From Planctomycetaceae bacterium (GTDB taxonomy: Bacteria > Planctomycetota > Phycisphaerae > UBA1845 > UTPLA1), in assembly GCA_011525745.1 (NCBI GenBank), contig WYBU01000089.1, positions 1 through 64,000 on the forward strand: a DNA stretch of 64,000 nt. Reading direction: 5' to 3'. The notes beneath the pieces are model-generated. The model had not been told where the DNA came from, searched no databases, and saw only the letters and a list, made by a program, of their open reading frames with translations. The position numbers and the translations under genes were made by a program. Below are positions 63,101-64,000 of this stretch, piece after piece (within the stretch, counting starts at the first letter, position 1; each line of letters opens with the position of its first letter).

Positions 63101-63472
63101 TACGTCGCCGACTGCGGCTGCAACTCGATCCGAGTCATCAAGGACGCCGGTTTCGGCAAGGACCTCGACGGCCTGGTCGGCAGCCTGCGCGAGTTCGTCG
63201 CCTCGAATCAGAGCCGCATCTCCGCCGAAGCCGCCCAGCGGATCGAGGAAAACCTGCGCCTGGCCGACACCGAGTTCCTCGACGCCAACCGCTTCACCGT
63301 CACCACCCTGGCCGGCAGTACCGACGGCCAGCCGGGCTACCGCGACGGCCCGGCCGCCTTGGCGCGTTTCAATTCGCCGACGTCCATCGCCATCGCAGGC
63401 ATCGGCGAAGTCAAGGTCGTCTTCGTGGCCGACACCGGCAACCGCCGCATCCGCCGCATCGTCATTCCGTAG
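60119..63472 (+). CDS. NHL-repeat lipoprotein
   Basis: A 1117-residue exported protein. Lipoprotein signal LVPALLTLLLAAGC, predicted lipidated Cys40. After an N-terminal beta domain (about 60-210), NHL-type propeller repeats appear: GTGEPGFADGPGAEARFDTPS, GVVYVADTNNGAIREI and FSYPKGLAFDGERYLYVAD, then VAGCRAHTAGFECNNDCGLRDG. A TIG/IPT-like domain lies in the middle (about 575-655: LTIRGRNLASLESVDLGEG). A second propeller half includes VADTGNQTIRVVGYD, VYVADCGCNSIRVIKD and VFVADTGNRRIRRIVIP at the end. NHL propellers mediate protein or ligand binding at the surface. Monocistronic. Confidence 0.82.
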   Translation: MSRSPNTAVSRGILTRLTPFPFCHRNLVPALLTLLLAAGCPPAAAPLPDGPGGLPPGPPVSQETMAHFAVGLDAALVNAIAPLLDALASSPAAPNAYARLDVTDVPGAIGVARISGAIGTQRFPARYELSILFDAYSPDGVTSFDGPIEFNFVLDETLNPPVPYGLYRGSLTLGGTFGGSVALHGMTADGLTSALRVTGDGIDLLLGGEPPAFLTYVSTLAGTGEPGFADGPGAEARFDTPSGIAVDRDGVVYVADTNNGAIREIGLDGMVSTIPILGQHQLEQPFDLGFDSKGKLVVSDRVSGHGSDDAPLVRLTVRGDDRGALTPIISGTDDYLDSGFPLCPIATHHSCDGRSPIASLPWASGIDVQNQSVLVAQSALGAGLKLALPDGYLMTVLDLAAVAGTVCDEANPGAPADLARGNNGEIYFTTGCHAVRVSEADGTVRTLAGRLQTELEFADGFGEDARFSYPKGLAFDGERYLYVADHTNCAIRRIDVETGETTRVAGCRAHTAGFECNNDCGLRDGPGDYALFEGPQNVALDRWGDLYVVESRNHAVRLIRIIADPFREPSVHRFDPAVMQQGETGTLTIRGRNLASLESVDLGEGITVSVEVAGYQQATAAITVAEDAPPGPRRMIVRTAFGVFTTPEDLQFTVLADSRGGIQVETIAGTGSATPDTLNYGLAQNTTFAFPGGMHAVSPDRLLVADPVEQRIRLIATRVGAVEEFFELMVYAASGTGVDVLGGVLGIFDGLQRILDNFGLGAGIVGQGEDVLRDLAEAAVDDICNTLGAGDCTWLSLPWAGLPYAPGTTDGFRLSARFYFPTDVWASPTQFGVNSRFYVADTGNQTIRVVGYDVEHQQDAPMQVFTTDRQPDYPFAVTPENTSVYASVPSSMLLSQLSLNSGAVNGDYAAIPRGVPLGIATHDSDSATDERSAFVADPLNATIWRVVNNNGVAEIKNIRGDVPSFVIGDCVDGPATFATWGAPMDVAVAQDGAVYVADCGCNSIRVIKDAGFGKDLDGLVGSLREFVASNQSRISAEAAQRIEENLRLADTEFLDANRFTVTTLAGSTDGQPGYRDGPAALARFNSPTSIAIAGIGEVKVVFVADTGNRRIRRIVIP

Positions 63473-63779
63473 GCGCTATTACCTGCGCTCATTCCAACAC
63501 GCACAGGTCGCCAGGCCGCCGCCATTGACCGCCCGGCGGTGCGATACATGCGCGGGATGAAGTGCGGCGTGCGCCTGTGGCAGTGCTGCCGTTTATTCCT
63601 GCCGCGGAACGCGCGTCGATTCGGGAAGCGCGCGATGCAATTTCACCGTGGGCTGACGCGCGTAACCGCACCAGCCTACGGAGCAAGCTGCGCGAAATCT
63701 TCAGCACTCCCCCGGCCGAGCGGCAGCCCGCGGGTGATGCGGCGGGCGGCGCTTGTAGCGAAGCTGCGGCGCTTCCTGA

Positions 63780-63934
63780 TCCACAAGCTGCTCGACGTGG
63801 CGGTGAGGATGGAGCGTGCGTTGAACGACCTGATTGCGACGTTGCCTGAGTACCGGGAGCGCGCGACGCTGCCCGCGAAAGGCCGCACGCGCGCCGAAGA
63901 ACGGCGGCTGCGGGACCTAGGGTATTTCCACTGA
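63780..63934 (+). pseudogene. Duplicated 3' fragment of the sulfatase-superfamily gene
   Basis: The frame ends with RMERALNDLIATLPEYRER, then TRAEERRLRDLGYFH and TGA, the same last 45 or so residues as the gene ending at 35383. The 155 bases align with 35229-35383 with only a handful of substitutions, and both copies are followed within 8 bases by a GCAGCC/CACAGCC palindrome. Upstream sequence is unrelated to the sulfatase, so this is an isolated fragment. Confidence 0.75.
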
Positions 63935-63941
63935 GATGGAG

Positions 63942-63990
63942 CACAGCCGCCTCGGCTGTGATGAATGTGACACAGCCGCCCCCGGCTGCA
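63942..63990. repeat. Two CACAGCCG palindromes
   Basis: CACAGCCGCCTCGGCTGTG (63942-63960) and CACAGCCGCCCCCGGCTGC (63971-63989). They belong to the same family as the sevenfold array at 32350-32531 and the pair at 35391-35444. They follow the duplicated gene fragment directly, as at the original copy. Confidence 0.75.
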
Positions 63991-64000
63991 ACTCCCACTT

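Larger units (their letters stand above)
63473..64000. other. Right-edge region with gene fragments and palindromes
   Basis: No complete gene is visible in these 528 bases. They hold a duplicated fragment of the sulfatase 3' end (63780-63934) and two palindromes at 63942-63990. Other open frames are short, lack family features and overlap one another. Confidence 0.5.

Overview
The window is GC-rich bacterial DNA, almost certainly from a member of the Planctomycetota, probably Phycisphaerae or a neighbouring uncultured lineage. Four things point there: two ECF sigma factor plus giant Ser/Thr kinase pairs with WD40 or TPR tails; secreted proteins ending in dockerin-like EF-hand repeats; a family of parallel beta-helix proteins sharing a GPIGPTMKPLD leader; and many short palindromic intergenic repeats. 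No rRNA, tRNA, CRISPR array or intact prophage was seen.

Layout. 0-2.2 kb is a mobile-element scar zone: the start of an IS701-like transposase with its ribosome site buried in a hairpin, a YdeI-family remnant, a DNA alkylation repair gene, a dead REP-associated transposase between inverted palindrome pairs, and an RHS remnant. 2.1-10.1 kb carries an NAD-dependent epimerase, a lipoprotein carbonic anhydrase, a dockerin protein, a sugar isomerase-like protein behind a perfect CRP-type dyad, a DUF1570 metallopeptidase and threonine synthase, separated by dispersed repeats. 10.4-14.3 kb holds a Maf-type glycosyltransferase followed by a nucleotidyltransferase/SPASM protein that has lost the radical-SAM cysteines. 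14.5-32.2 kb is mostly housekeeping and transport: a propeller lipoprotein, acyl-CoA dehydrogenase, a giant MscS channel, an IS200-like transposase, urocanate hydratase, a small toxin-antitoxin-like pair, a YchF-like GTPase, a receiver-like plus GGDEF operon, a PBP4-type carboxypeptidase, and EamA and MATE transporters. 32.6-35.4 kb holds a PH-domain membrane protein and a membrane-bound sulfatase-superfamily protein.

35.5-59.7 kb is a surface and signalling island. Two ECF-kinase modules, both on the minus strand, bracket about 15 kb of secreted repeat proteins: a mosaic array of tail-fibre-like S74 (endosialidase chaperone) genes on the plus strand, a GWIN-repeat dockerin protein, three tandem beta-helix genes, a small beta-rich secreted protein with a good terminator, and a PQQ-type propeller. 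In the S74 array the gene heads and tails are conserved but the middles have been replaced. One array member carries an in-frame TGA and another gene carries a frameshift. 60.1-63.5 kb is an NHL-repeat lipoprotein, and the right edge holds a duplicated fragment of the sulfatase 3' end.

The genes do not form one pathway. The most unusual feature is the S74 mosaic array; the degenerate radical-SAM/Maf pair and the several classes of palindromic repeat come next.
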